A stretch of 64,000 nt of DNA from Neopestalotiopsis rosae. Taxonomy: Eukaryota > Ascomycota > Sordariomycetes > Amphisphaeriales > Sporocadaceae. The stretch is from assembly GCA_023078685.1 (NCBI GenBank), contig JALGAS010000003.1, positions 1,736,001-1,800,000 of the forward strand, in the 5' to 3' direction. The notes beneath the pieces were generated by a model. It saw nothing but the letters and a program-made list of their open reading frames with translations, made no database searches and was not told the origin of the DNA. The position numbers and the translations under genes are program-made. The first letter of the stretch is position 1, and every line of letters starts with the position of its first letter. Of this stretch, positions 44,699 through 57,807 are shown piece by piece.

Positions 44699-47101
44699 AT
44701 GTCATCCAACCCTCGCAGGTCTCCGGCGAGTCGCTTCGCCCCGGTAGACCCTAATGACCTGAGCCTTCATATGAGCAACTGCTCCCTTAAGAAGGGCCAT
44801 ACCTTCCACGCAACTTCGCCCACCACATCTACTTTCCGGAAGCCCTCGCTGCCTCGGCGCTCTCAGACGAACCTGGATGATGTTATCATCGATGAAAGCC
44901 GCCGCCGTGCTGCCCAAACCATTGGCAACGTCGACAACATCTTGGCTGGAACTATAAAGTCCTCGTGGTCGGACCTGAGTAACGAGAGCACTCCTTTCCC
45001 CAAGAGCTTCCTCGAGCACATGGTTGGTCCTAGCACTATCGCTACAATGTCGAACTCGGGCAGTAGCCGTCCTCACCCACGTCGTCGCTCCCCAAGGGAG
45101 CACGCGTCTGACAGTGGCCTTGGTACTTCCATCGCTTCATCGAAGCAACAGGGCAAGGCCACCAAGCACTTTGGCACCGCCGCAGCCATCACCCGCTCGG
45201 CAAGCAATGTTGCTCAAAATGATGGTGTACAGCCATTGAGCGACAAGGCTCAGCAATGCATTCAAAGAAATGTTCTGGATCCTTTACTGTCCAAGAACTC
45301 TCTCAAGGACTTTTATCCCATCGTCCTTTCATGCCCCAAGCGCATGCAAGAGAAGCAGATCGTTTGTCTCAGAGATTTAGAAAAGTTTTTGATATTGGTA
45401 GCACCGGTGAGTCAACTTTTGAAAGATAACGGAATTTGGGGAAATACTTATCGGGCATTGTGCTTGAAGGAAAAGGCAAAGACCGCCGATCTGTACCTCG
45501 ACTTCTGCACGACTTCTATCCGCCTTCTCCAGGCCACCGTCGAACAACTCAGCCATAGAGAATTAACTCAACCTCGCGATCAACCCTACAGCTCCGGCTA
45601 CTTCACTGATCTCGTTGCTGACATTCAGAGGTACGCTGAACAGCTGCGGGAGAGCCGGGAGCGTCAGGCCGCTGGCGAGGAGCTCGATGATATGGACGTT
45701 CATCAGTATGTCACCCAAACATTCGCTCGTGGTCTCTTCAAGCATGCTAATTCCCCATTCAGAACAGACGAAATCAAGCTGTCTGGTGGCTTTGCCGACA
45801 CTGGCCGACCGGCCGAGCTTGTTCGCGTCACAAAGAGTGGCAAAACCTTCTCCGTTGCGACTGGATTGCCCGTTGAGGACCTGGATGAGGACAGCAAAGC
45901 TCCAATCCGCTTCAAGAGGTCCATGAGCGAAACGCTCGAGGACGAAGAAGAAATCATGCGTTCTATGGCTCGCAGGAAGAAGAACGCCACCCCTGAGGAA
46001 CTTGCTCCCAAGAAGTGCAAGGAGCCTGGCTGCAACAAGGAGTTCAAGCGACCATGCGACTTGACCAAGCACGAGAAGACCCACTCGCGTCCTTTCAAAT
46101 GCTCCCACAAGGGTTGCAAATACTACGAATTCGGTTGGCCAACGCAGAAGGAGATGGAACGTCACGAGAACGACAAGCACTCTGACGCTCCATCCATGTA
46201 CAAGTGCCATTTTGAGCCGTGCCCTTACAAGTCCAAGCGAGAGTCAAATTGCAAACAGCACATGGAGAAGGCTCACGGCTGGACTTACGTTCGTACCAAG
46301 ACAAATGGAAAGGGTGGTAACAAGGCCGGCAGCTCTGCTCAGCCTACACCTATGATTACTAGTCTGCCCACACCCAGCAGTGGCAACAGTATTCCTGCCA
46401 TGTCACCGCCTGACGCGTTCCCGATGACGGATCATTACCAAGATTTGATCTATCCTTCAAGCGAGCAGTTCAACACTGAATTCTTCACCTTTGATAATAC
46501 GGCGCCAGATCTCTCGATGGATCTGTCCCCAATCGACAACAGCACCCCATCGTCTGATGGCCATCTCACTGCCTTCAGCGGACTGAGTCCCGACCTCAGT
46601 GAGCAAATGCCCGATTTTGGTGACATCGGTGCTGATCTCGATATCAACACCGACCTGAGTGATATATACTACAGCACCATCTCGGCACCATCAACTGCCA
46701 TTTACAACAAGACTGTCCCCACTCTTCCCATGGACAACTTCAATTTCTACCCCTCACCGGTCGAGGCTCTACCACAGGGATTGACCGTTCCTCATATTTC
46801 CCCGGTGGGCCATGGCAACACCATGCTCTACACTCCTGCCTCGATGGTGGACGAGGGGTTTAGCGACTTTGATGGCAACGATCAGATGACCAACGGTCAG
46901 CACAACCAGATGTCTGATGACTTCGTGCTGTTTGAGCAGAAGCATAACGATTTTGCTCAGAGCAACCTGTTTTTCGGAGATGTGGACATTGCCCCCAGTG
47001 CTGCCGCCGGCTTCACACAGCCCTCGTCTCAAGACTACAACTTGGACTTGAATGCTGACATGGATTGGATGAACGCCGAACCTGGTGGTGGCTACAACTA
47101 A
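44699..47101 (+). CDS. C2H2 zinc-finger transcription factor
   Basis: Nuclear regulator; target genes not known from sequence. The frame is open from 44699 to 47101 (800 codons), but two stop-free introns are likely. One is 45706-45762 (57 nt, GTATGT, branch GCTAAT, TTCAG; very strong). The other is 45407-45469 (63 nt, donor GTGAGT, acceptor AAG). Spliced, the exons are 44699-45406, 45470-45705 and 45763-47101, giving 760 residues. A basic N-terminal Ser/Pro region precedes a helical conserved region (about 165-300, with KTADLYLDFCTTSIRLLQ). Three fingers begin at Cys400: CKEPGC..KHEKTH, CSHKGC..RHENDKH and CHFEPC..QHMEKAH. The C-terminal 270 residues are Asp/Ser/Asn-rich, likely activating. 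A long AUG-poor leader precedes it. The finger region resembles a conserved fungal C2H2 family, but I cannot name the orthologue. Confidence 0.9.
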   Translation: MSSNPRRSPASRFAPVDPNDLSLHMSNCSLKKGHTFHATSPTTSTFRKPSLPRRSQTNLDDVIIDESRRRAAQTIGNVDNILAGTIKSSWSDLSNESTPFPKSFLEHMVGPSTIATMSNSGSSRPHPRRRSPREHASDSGLGTSIASSKQQGKATKHFGTAAAITRSASNVAQNDGVQPLSDKAQQCIQRNVLDPLLSKNSLKDFYPIVLSCPKRMQEKQIVCLRDLEKFLILVAPVSQLLKDNGIWGNTYRALCLKEKAKTADLYLDFCTTSIRLLQATVEQLSHRELTQPRDQPYSSGYFTDLVADIQRYAEQLRESRERQAAGEELDDMDVHQYVTQTFARGLFKHANSPFRTDEIKLSGGFADTGRPAELVRVTKSGKTFSVATGLPVEDLDEDSKAPIRFKRSMSETLEDEEEIMRSMARRKKNATPEELAPKKCKEPGCNKEFKRPCDLTKHEKTHSRPFKCSHKGCKYYEFGWPTQKEMERHENDKHSDAPSMYKCHFEPCPYKSKRESNCKQHMEKAHGWTYVRTKTNGKGGNKAGSSAQPTPMITSLPTPSSGNSIPAMSPPDAFPMTDHYQDLIYPSSEQFNTEFFTFDNTAPDLSMDLSPIDNSTPSSDGHLTAFSGLSPDLSEQMPDFGDIGADLDINTDLSDIYYSTISAPSTAIYNKTVPTLPMDNFNFYPSPVEALPQGLTVPHISPVGHGNTMLYTPASMVDEGFSDFDGNDQMTNGQHNQMSDDFVLFEQKHNDFAQSNLFFGDVDIAPSAAAGFTQPSSQDYNLDLNADMDWMNAEPGGGYN

Positions 47102-50100
47102 ATATAGAGGCAAGATCACTTGCTCAAGTGTACCAACCACTTTGTATTACGACCTATTCGCGCAATAGCGAAATTTTTCACGATGATATGATCGAATAAG
47201 AAAGAAAGTAAAGAGAATCGAGGAAGATGCAGATCAAATTGTCCCCCAGCTGCGCGGCTTTCATTCAGGGAATTTTAGAGACCGTTGAGGAGAAAAGGGA
47301 ACAACTCAGCGAGGATTGATTTTATTGCTTGATGTGTTTTCTGCTTGACTGCGCTGGGGAAACAACGATGACTCAAGTCTCATTTCATGTAATTTGGTAG
47401 TAGCGCCATGGATTGGCTGGTATGAGAGAAGAAATGCACATGAAAAAACATTTCCATCAATAACATCACATGTCAATGTCATAATCAATATGAAATGCTT
47501 TCCTCTGCAGCGTGATGACTTTGTGTATGTAGTATTGCATTGTCCTGTACAGGCAATGATGCCACTTACGACCTGATCCATTTCATCTTGTAACCTTTAT
47601 TATCAATGTGCACCGTTCATTTGGAGTAAGAATTCAACTCTGCATGTCATTAAGCAAGCATGTTCAGTGGTGGCTCTGGCTGTGTTCGACCGTTGCTTAC
47701 TGGTCGGACAGCTGGCAAGAGGTGGCACCTCACCCACAACGCGGTCGTAATAAGGTATCCACCCGCCCTCGAAAATTTCCCACTACGCAAAACTACGTGC
47801 GTGTCCCCCATTCTCTGATCTACTCTCTTTTTCAACCTTCTAGAGAAGCTGTCCACCACTCACGTCCTATGCGACCATTACAGCCAGCAGCAGAGCATGA
47901 GGCGTGATTGCTGTCTTCTGTCAAATTGTGAGTTCTTATTTCTTCATCGCATCATCTTCGCTTGCATCTCCCGCCAAACCCAATATTAAAATGATGACCA
48001 TTCGACGTTGACGCAAACAATGCGCTCGTCACCTCATAACCATACTTGAAATAGGAAGAGCCGTATGAGTGACCATCCCCGGGCCTCGAAAACCCTTTGG
48101 CCTCGCCGCCCCATGCCGGTGCCCTGGATTGAACTTTGCGGCGAAGGGACTTGTTTTTGCAATATCGTCATATGCTGCCCTGTCTCGTCCTGCATTGCTT
48201 CACTGGGGATGGACGGGCGCGTGAGGTGGGGATCTGGTCGTGCTTAGAACTTTGGTTTCTGATAAAAAATATCTTGGGTCTTTTCTTGTCCTAAAAACTT
48301 TTGGAACTGTGTTGGAAGGGAATCTTGGACTAATTTTTCTTTCGCTTAGGTTTTTATGACGATTCGAGAGTTCAACAAGGTGGCAGCAGAGTGGTGGTCT
48401 CATGGGAATCGGAGTCCCCTTTTCGCATATCATCTTCATAGCATCTTTATAGCATCATGAATCCAATCAGATCATGTGTCAACATACGTGTCATCATTTC
48501 TTGTGTCCCCATTTTCTGGTCGTTGAGCCATCATCTCCGTTGGGTTCATCAACGCCTTGGAAGGTCACGATGAAATTGTCCTCATTGCATTTAGGACGAG
48601 TTCATCCCACGCGAATAGGAGCATTGTCGAATCTGCAACACGAGCATCTCGATGAGCCTTTGCCGCCTTGGACATGCCTTGCCCAACTCCATCATTATTT
48701 GATGAAATCAATGTCACGTTCGCAATTCAAGGCACTCCTAGTAACGAGACGAGTTGTGTTGCCGCCAATATCCAGTACCTGGGTGCGCGATGAGAAAGTA
48801 ATGTATCATATCGTGTGCATGTTTGATATGTTGGGTCTCTGTAGCCTCCCAGCATTGAGCCTACCGTTATCCGGCCAGAGTTTTTGCAAGAGTCCCATCG
48901 ATATCCCTACTCTCGCCCGATTTCGCTCCCAATTGACTGTCAATCCCTGACACATGTCCGATATCCTTTCATAAACTGTTTTCTGTCGAGAGCCAGTCGT
49001 GGAACAGGATTGAGGGTCACACGCGAACAGGCAGGAGGAAATGTACGTGATAGGTGAGAATGAGTGCATGTCATTCAAGTTGAATGATAGAGCCTCTTCT
49101 CGTGGAACGACAGACACATACTGACAAGATGTAGCTCATACGGATCTACGTACGGAGTACTCACATACACAAACGAGGGGATTCCGCAGGTCAACCGTGT
49201 TCGTTTCGTTCTGACACGATTTGGTGCTGGAGTTGGACATCACGCCTTGGAACGTTTCCTTTCGCGATAGAGAATTTTCATTCGGCATGTGCTGTTTGGG
49301 CCAGCCCCACTGCGCGCTCTCCATTGTCTATTAAACATCAAGTCTGCCAAGAGTGTAGAGCCGCCCGCAGTCCGGGGCTTTCGGAGATAAAATGATAGAT
49401 GGTGTTGAGACCTTGGACCGACGAGACCGACTGGACGGGGCCATCCGGCAGCTAGTGGAGTATGGATTGAATACGACATACCTATTTCGTTATACGAAAA
49501 AAAGAATCTCGGCAATTGAATGCTCGGAGCTCCAAATTATCAACAACAACAACTACACATTGGAAAGACTCCTCGTGTGTACAAGTTCAGAGCGACGGAC
49601 AGGTCGCGTGATCCATATCCCAGAGACGTAAGTGTGAAAAGGTACAGATGCACTACATGATCCAAGGATACATGGGCGAAAAGGGCGTCAGGTCCAGGGG
49701 CACCAAGCTTTGTGGAGGATTAAGGTAGAGGGTACTTGACCTTAATGACAAGCATTGATGCCGCGGTTGCACGTACGTACGTAGGTACCGCGTCTTCGCG
49801 CATCCCTGGATACATACCTAGATTAGTGTACTATGTATAAGCTTCTCCTTGCGAGGGAACAAGGCCAAGCAAGGAATAAATTCTGATCAGTGATTGGCAA
49901 TGAACTTGGAAAAAGGAGATCACAACCTGGCATTTCCCTATGAGGCAGAAGGTGAAATTTGCAAGGCGGAATGTTGATGGGCCCCGGCCGTCCGGTAGTA
50001 GCACTGGAAATATTATGACGTGGAGCTTCGGCCAATCGCAAAACACTGGCGTGGGTGCTTCATGTACGTACTCTGTACTCGACAGGCACTAAAAGCAACC

Positions 50101-50271
50101 TACCAGAGCTCCAAAATAGGCACTCTAGTCAGCCGTTGAGAACACGATCTGTACTCTTACGTTTCACTCGATTCCTTCTCGAATTTGTTCCATTCTTTCT
50201 CCTGTACGACCTTTTCCCTTCTTTCTCTTCCTCCCCTCATTCACCCTCCTCATATCAATGCATTCATCATC
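47102..50271. other. Intergenic, 3.2 kb
   Basis: Between the C2H2 gene and PER1, both +. The longest frame (48474-48950) has no family likeness and low coding quality. A pyrimidine-rich leader lies at about 50150-50260. Nothing else seen. Confidence 0.45.
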
Positions 50272-51497
50272 ATGTTGATATCACGGACGAGAATAACGCC
50301 TTGGCTGGCTGTTTTCTTCGTTGGCTGCCTGTTCTTGACCACGGCCGAAGCTTCTCTGGGCGATCGGCTACCCGAATTCCGCGAATGCGTAGAGGTTGGT
50401 GCCGCACAAGGAATACTCATTGAACACGAGACATTATAGCAGACCAAGAGCTGACTTTGCCCGCACTTGTACAGCTCTGTAAGAGAGAAAATTGCGACCC
50501 CAACAACAACCCGACACACATTCGTGAGTGCAATCCTCTCAGCCTACCTGCTCCCTAGGTACACTTTTCGCAACAACAAGCTGACCACGCGACCTTGCCA
50601 GCTCTTCTCCACCGAGTCCTGCTCTGGACCTGCCCGCAAGAATGCGACTACACATGCCAACACATCGTCACCGCGAAACGAATCGAGCGCAATGAACCCG
50701 TTACTCAATTCCACGGCAAGTGGCCCTTTATACGGGTTCTAGGCATGCAGGAGCCCTTCAGCGTGCTCTTCAGCTTGGGCAACATGGTCGCCCATCAAAA
50801 CGGCCTGGCGAAGCTGCGGGCCTCCATACCAGCTAACTACCCGCTCCGTTCGTACTACTGCCTATTTGCGTACCTGGGCATTGCCACCTGGATCTTCAGC
50901 ACCATCTTTCACATTCGCGATTTCCCCGTGACGGAGCAGCTCGACTACTTTGCGGCCGGCGCCGGCGTCATGTACGGCATGTACTACACGCCCATCTTGG
51001 TATTCCGACTTGACAAGCCCACGCCTAGGCGAAGGAGCGTGCTGCGACTTTGGACGGTACTCTGCTGTACACTATACGCATGCCATGTCATGTACCTGAA
51101 GCTGTGGAAATGGGACTATACCTATAACATGGCAGCCAATGTCGTGGTCGGGCTGACGCAGAACGCGCTGTGGACCTACTTCAGTTGGAGGAAATACAGG
51201 CAGACGCGCAGGATGTGGGCTGTGTGGCCCGGATGCGTTGTGGCATGGCTCATGATGGTCATGAGCTTGGAGCTGCTCGACTTCCCGCCGATATGGGGAG
51301 CCCTCGATGCTCACAGTCTATGGCATCTGGGCACGATATTTCCAGCAGTGGTGTGGTACAAGTATGTTGATCCTTGCCTTTAAAGTGAAGCGAGGTTTCA
51401 ATGGACAATGGCTAACAGAACTCACAGTTTCCTTGTCAAGGACGCTCAAGACGACATAGCGAAATCTACAAAGTTGAAGGATAAGGAAATCGACTAA
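50272..51497 (+). CDS. PER1: Per1-like GPI-anchor remodelling phospholipase (CREST superfamily)
   Basis: Removes the sn-2 acyl chain of the GPI lipid on newly made GPI proteins in the ER, before they move to the wall or membrane. Exons 50272-50394, 50475-50523, 50602-51361 and 51428-51497 give 333 residues. A signal peptide (residues 1-27, PWLAVFFVGCLFLTTAEA) precedes the Cys-rich lumenal region (FRECVE, LCKRENCD, LLWTCPQECDYTCQ), the Per1 hallmark. About seven membrane segments follow, with the conserved histidines of the CREST hydrolase core (SLGNMVAHQNG, FHIRDF, DAHSLWHLG). The small exons 1, 2 and 4 agree with the usual Per1 gene layout, and donors are GTTGGT, GTGAGT and GTATGT. PMT4 and the GlcNAc mutase in this window feed the same secretory/cell-wall pathway, with no sign of linkage. 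Confidence 0.95.
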
Positions 51498-52435
51498 AGA
51501 GTCCCGATGATTCATTAGAATTTTGCTCAGGACATTCCTGGATACGAAAATCATAGTTTGCCGAGAGGGTGTGACGGTTGGTCCGCGTCAGAAATCATCC
51601 CAAGCGAAACAAAACAAATAATAATAATAATGTCAAAGCGTAGAAATATTCGAAAATAGAATCCATTCATAAAAACTTCAAGAATTGTCTCTGATGACTG
51701 ATGCTCATTTCGACTACTTGAGTTTTTTAATCATGCAGTATCGTGGCAAGTGGCTCGCAATCGGGCATGATTTCAGATTACGGCAACGCCGAGGAGAAAA
51801 AAAAGAAACTACTACTCGCAAGGCATGAGGAACGAGCTTTCTTTTTGTGTCAATCAAGCGTGGCCGTGACTCGTTATGAAAACACAGTCTAGCTCAAGGC
51901 ATTGGCAGCAAGCAGGAGTACCTGGAGACCTGATATGATGTGAGGGACCTGATGTTGACACAAGAAACAAGATATAATAATGCATGTGTTGCAGTGGAAA
52001 ATATGATCGTATCTGGCCATTAACGTATATGTAGTCCAGGTCAGTCAGGTCCCTTGCAAAGAGAGGGAGAGGTATATGCAGCGCAGCATTACTGTAGTAC
52101 TAGTAGAGGGCGCCTTACACGACTTTTTAGCCTCTCGAGTCTAGCCCGATAAAAAAGGAGTTTTTCACTGGGGTCGCCGCCTTGGTGGGGCTTCCGGGCG
52201 GTGAGGCCCGCCGAGCGGCAGTAAATTGGCTGGACGGACCCTGCATACCAGAAAAATTATGCCCGACTCAAGAGCAGCAGCGATTGTTGGTGACATTTCG
52301 TGTCTGCTCTGTCCATCCCCGTCGTCCCGAGACTTGTTTGGTTTTTTTTCTCTTCCTCTTGTTTTCTTCAACTTGTCGTCTTCATTCTTTCAGTTGGGAA
52401 CCAAAAAACCAATAATTCTTGTCGGCAAAGCAAAT
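51498..52435. other. Intergenic: promoter of the PRMT1 gene
   Basis: 0.9 kb, includes a short AATAAT run (51616-51631) near the PER1 3' end. Leader T/C-rich at about 52326-52395. No gene seen. Confidence 0.5.
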
Positions 52436-53932
<1,497 letters not shown>

Positions 53933-54740
53933 AGTGGTAACGCTCCGGCTTCGAACTGTACTAGTCTTGTAGGTGAAAAGAAGACGCCTCCACCTGGCTT
54001 CAGCCATTTTTTGGCTAGATGATTTCGTTGATTACAGCGGTTTACCTCGGTGAAAGAAAAACCGGAGATCAATTCGGGGAGAACGGGAGAGACCGTGGGT
54101 GTCTAGACATATTGACTCACTCCAGAGCCGCCCGCGGGAGGGAGAAGAGGTGGTTTGCAACGATGATGATATACCGCCCCAACGTGAGATAGGCAGATTC
54201 GAGAGGCAAGAGTCTGCCTCGTCCCCCGCTCCGTTGGATGGCGCCTGATACCTTGGGGCGACTGGAAGGAACAGAGAAGAGAATTGGCGACCGCCTCGCG
54301 CATGTAGGCCCCGATACAGACAAGGGTGCTGTCCGAATGTTACATAGCATGCATGAGAATCATGAGAGATAGGATGAAGAAAGAACTGCATTCCAGAACA
54401 TGTACATGAAGCTAAAGTGAGGTGCCAGAATGTTCACATCAATCTAAAGTAAGTCAACACAAAGTCTGTTGTCGGGAGTCGTCCAAGCATTCACAATTTG
54501 ACCTATGGGCGGGAAAATCCTGCCAAGAACATTGTATTGATCCATGATCTATTTTTAGTATTATAGCAGACCAGAGTCGGGCATCATCATGGCACCGAAT
54601 CTGTCTTGGTCTTTCTTTGCTTCTGATTGATTTTTGGTTTTTATGATTGCGTTCATTTATTCATGATTTCATCATCTCATCTTGACAAGCAGCTTGAGAT
54701 CCCCTGGGTGGGTCTGTGGAGTCTGCTTCCTGATGGTCTC
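53933..54740. other. Convergent intergenic spacer
   Basis: 0.8 kb between the PRMT1 and AGM1 stop codons; no gene recognised. Confidence 0.5.
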
Positions 54741-56366
54741 CTAAATTCCACCACCATAGTGCTTGACGATGACTGCCACCTTGTTGGCAAGGTCATCTGC
54801 CTCGGATCTGGTTGCGGCCTCGGCATAGACTCTGCAGGCGTTCTCGGTACCCGAGGCACGAGCAAATGATCTTGCGTTGGTGTACTTCTTGACACACTGG
54901 TCAATCTCGTCCTGGGCGCCAGCGGGCTGGCTCAGCTTTCGCTCAGCATCGGTGGTCTGGAACAGGTCCTTGTCACCGACCTCGACCCTCACCAGGCGGT
55001 TGGGGAGGTCAGTATAGGTCATAGCCCAGTCCTTCAGACCCCAGCCCTTGTGAGCCAGAATGACCTCGACCATGAGCATATCGGAAATAGCATCCCCAAC
55101 GGTCTGGTTGATGAGCTCTCCGAGGGCCTGCAGCGTCTCGAGGGCGTCCTTCTGAGCAGGAGACTGGGGCTGCTTCTTGGCAAAGGTCTGCATGGCATCT
55201 GACGAAAAGACGACAGTGCCGTGGCCGTTGGCCTCAAAGTAAACACCAATATCAAAGGCGCAAGCGGCGTGGTGCAGGTGCTTAACTCCGGTAGGGGTGC
55301 AGACAACGGGCAGCTGAAGGTGTTGCTCGACGTACTTTGTGCTTGCGCCATTGGCGTAGGCCGTCTGAACGATACCAATGCGCAGCTCCTCCTCAACACC
55401 GGCCGTTCGCGCCAGGTCGGCAATGAAGGAGGCAGCGAGGGTGGCAATGCGGTCGCCATCAAACATGAAGAAGCTGCTCGTGTCTGGGTCAACCCAGTAA
55501 TAGATCAAGCGGTCAGCGTCACCGTCCAGCGAGCACCAGCGATCGCCGGGCTGGGCCTGGGGCTTAGGGGGAGCTCTTTGGCGGGTCTTGACGAAATCAG
55601 CACCACAGTCGAGGTTCAGGATCTCAGGCTTCAACACATCGTCATTGACAACCTTGCAGTCGAAGCCGGTTTTCGACGGGTCAATGTACTTGAGGAGCTC
55701 GTTCAGCTTCGGGCCTCCTACACCATTGGCACAGTCCACCGTCACGGAGCCCGAGATGCGCTTGTTCTTCATGGCACGCTCGAATGCGCTGTTGAGCTTC
55801 TTGTAGTATCCGACTTCGCTGACCTCGCCGTACGAGGTGGGCAACCCCTCGGTGTTGACACAGCGGGTCAGATAGTGCAGCTGTGGTGTGGTCAAGACCT
55901 TGTAGTCGACATAGGCCGTGTTGGTGGCAGCGCAGGCATCGGCGAGGGCCGTGACAAGAGTGATGCCAGAAGGACGGGTATCCCGTCCGGCAATGACCTT
56001 GCCCGGGGCAGCGAGGTCGAGCTTGAACTGCTGGGCAAGCTTGACGTAAGTATCAGCCAACTCGTCGTGAGTCTTGCAGTTGACCAGGTCTGTGGCATAT
56101 GTTTCCCACTCTTGCTCCAGCATGTCACCCATGGGGTCCACAATCTTGACGCCATTGTCCTTGGCCGGGTTATGACTTGCGGTTACCATGACACCAATGG
56201 TCTGGCCGTTGAGCTTTCGTGATCGGAGGGCGGACAACAGACCGACTCGGAAGGTGACGCCCTCGAGGAGGTCGGCAGCCATACGGAAACCGGCAGTTCC
56301 ATACTTGTAGGTGCCGGGAACAATATCATGCTTCTTGGAAGCCTCAATGATGGCGTTGCGGTCCAT
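54741..56366 (-). CDS. PCM1: Phosphoacetylglucosamine mutase (AGM1/Pcm1)
   Basis: Interconverts GlcNAc-6-phosphate and GlcNAc-1-phosphate on the way to UDP-GlcNAc, needed for chitin, N-glycans and GPI anchors; cytosolic. Single coding exon, 541 residues, typical for eukaryotic AGM1. The phosphoserine is S64 in VTASHNP, followed by KDNGVKIVDPMG, which separates AGM1 from ordinary phosphoglucomutase. Mg2+ is held by D281, D283 and D285 in LDGDADRL. The sugar-binding loop is EANGHGTV, and the phosphate-binding loop near the C-terminus is RASGTEN. The frame stays open upstream to 56456, but a leader intron (56472-56391: donor GTACAT, branch GCTGAC, acceptor AAACAG) and the family N-terminus fix the start at 56366. 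Confidence 0.96.
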   Translation of the reverse strand: MDRNAIIEASKKHDIVPGTYKYGTAGFRMAADLLEGVTFRVGLLSALRSRKLNGQTIGVMVTASHNPAKDNGVKIVDPMGDMLEQEWETYATDLVNCKTHDELADTYVKLAQQFKLDLAAPGKVIAGRDTRPSGITLVTALADACAATNTAYVDYKVLTTPQLHYLTRCVNTEGLPTSYGEVSEVGYYKKLNSAFERAMKNKRISGSVTVDCANGVGGPKLNELLKYIDPSKTGFDCKVVNDDVLKPEILNLDCGADFVKTRQRAPPKPQAQPGDRWCSLDGDADRLIYYWVDPDTSSFFMFDGDRIATLAASFIADLARTAGVEEELRIGIVQTAYANGASTKYVEQHLQLPVVCTPTGVKHLHHAACAFDIGVYFEANGHGTVVFSSDAMQTFAKKQPQSPAQKDALETLQALGELINQTVGDAISDMLMVEVILAHKGWGLKDWAMTYTDLPNRLVRVEVGDKDLFQTTDAERKLSQPAGAQDEIDQCVKKYTNARSFARASGTENACRVYAEAATRSEADDLANKVAVIVKHYGGGI

Positions 56367-57807
56367 GTTGGCGAGTGATGATCTATCGATCTGTTTCCCA
56401 AGAACAAGGGTCAGCGGTGAAGAGCGCAAGGGTATTATAGCAGGACGACGCGGCACTTGGAGCTGAATGTACCTGCCGAGGGACGAATTGTAGCTGACCT
56501 TTTGACAGTTTCACTAAGTCCCGTAGCAGAAAAGACGGTAGCAAAGGCTAAAGCAAGATGATGTAGTTTGTTCAATTTGGCAGAAAAAGATATTCGGCCC
56601 CACCAGTGTGAACAAGTGATGTTGTGGTGATGGTCTAAGAAGGACCAATGTCAGGATCCAACAACAAAGCTTCTCGGGTAAGAAGACAAGGCGAATCAAG
56701 CTGACTGACTATTGATTGATTGATCTTTTTCTACGAGTTGGGGACAAGAACAAAAAGGAGGAAGAGAGAAGAGAAGAGAAAGTGGAAAAGAGCGGTCGTC
56801 TCGACAAATAGCAATAAGACGAGTCGCATGGGATCGAATCAATCAACGTAAAACCCTTGGAGACTTTGGCCGCAGTGAGGTAATAGCTTCCTCTCAAGCT
56901 TGCGACCAACCGGCTTTGCACCTTTGCAGCAGCAGCAGCAGTCCCGAAGGCCACCAGTAGCTGGAGCTGAGCCCCTCGTTTTTCTGGTGTCCATTTTCTC
57001 TTTACCATACGAGGTTCCCTCCTGGAACTAAGTGAAAGAGACCCCCCCGCCAACGCCCATGGAATGACAATGACTGGACGGCTCGGCGGGTCCGCCTACA
57101 AGGTCCTTGGCGGTGGGGGATGGGCAAGGTGGGATGTGAGCAGAAAATAGAACATTGGCACGGGCTGAGCCATTAAACAAGCCACGGGCTACACGGGCGA
57201 CACGGGGGGGTCTTTGAGGCTTTGTCTCACAGGCGGCACACACCCGTCTAGGTTAGGTACATGCAGTAATGGAGGGGCACTGGGGCCCTGGTAAACCAAA
57301 GCTACTGTAGTAAAAAGTGAGACACTCTTACCGTACCTTGAAAGAATTAAAGTCACCTGACTTGGCGTCTTCGAACGTTGCCTGCCAGCCAAGGAACGCG
57401 TCGAGTCTTCAATGACGCGCTTTGGTTTCTCTTTCGCCTACTCAGCATGCCGCTCATGATATATTTGCAATTGGGCCATTCCTTGGACAGCATCTCGTAC
57501 TCCGAGTCTTCTTAGCAATGGACGGTGTTTTTCGTTGCTTTTTTCGACATCAATTGCATATATAAAAGTAGGTAAATCTGGACTGGTCTTTTTTGGATCG
57601 TGTCCCCGATTCCTTTCATCAATGCAACAGCTGATTGGAGTTGCGACTACCCATGCACTCCTATGATCTGCGGTTATTGTTGTGACTCTCCACCACGTCA
57701 AGGATCGCTACAGCAATTCCTGAGAGCAACTCCTTACGAACTCTTGGTCGCTATTCGCTCCAACTTACCCATCACTGCATGCTGTCGCCACTTGCTTTGC
57801 TTGCACG
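56367..57807. other. Divergent promoter region AGM1 / MUS81
   Basis: 1.4 kb; contains the AGM1 leader intron (56391-56472) and a purine-rich stretch (56741-56795). No additional gene recognised. Confidence 0.55.

Noticed and set aside
48474..48950. 158-codon open frame between the C2H2 gene and PER1
   Set aside because: Random-like composition, no conserved pattern, no promoter context.
55221..56222. 333-codon open frame opposite AGM1
   Set aside because: Same explanation: shadow of a highly expressed gene's codon use.
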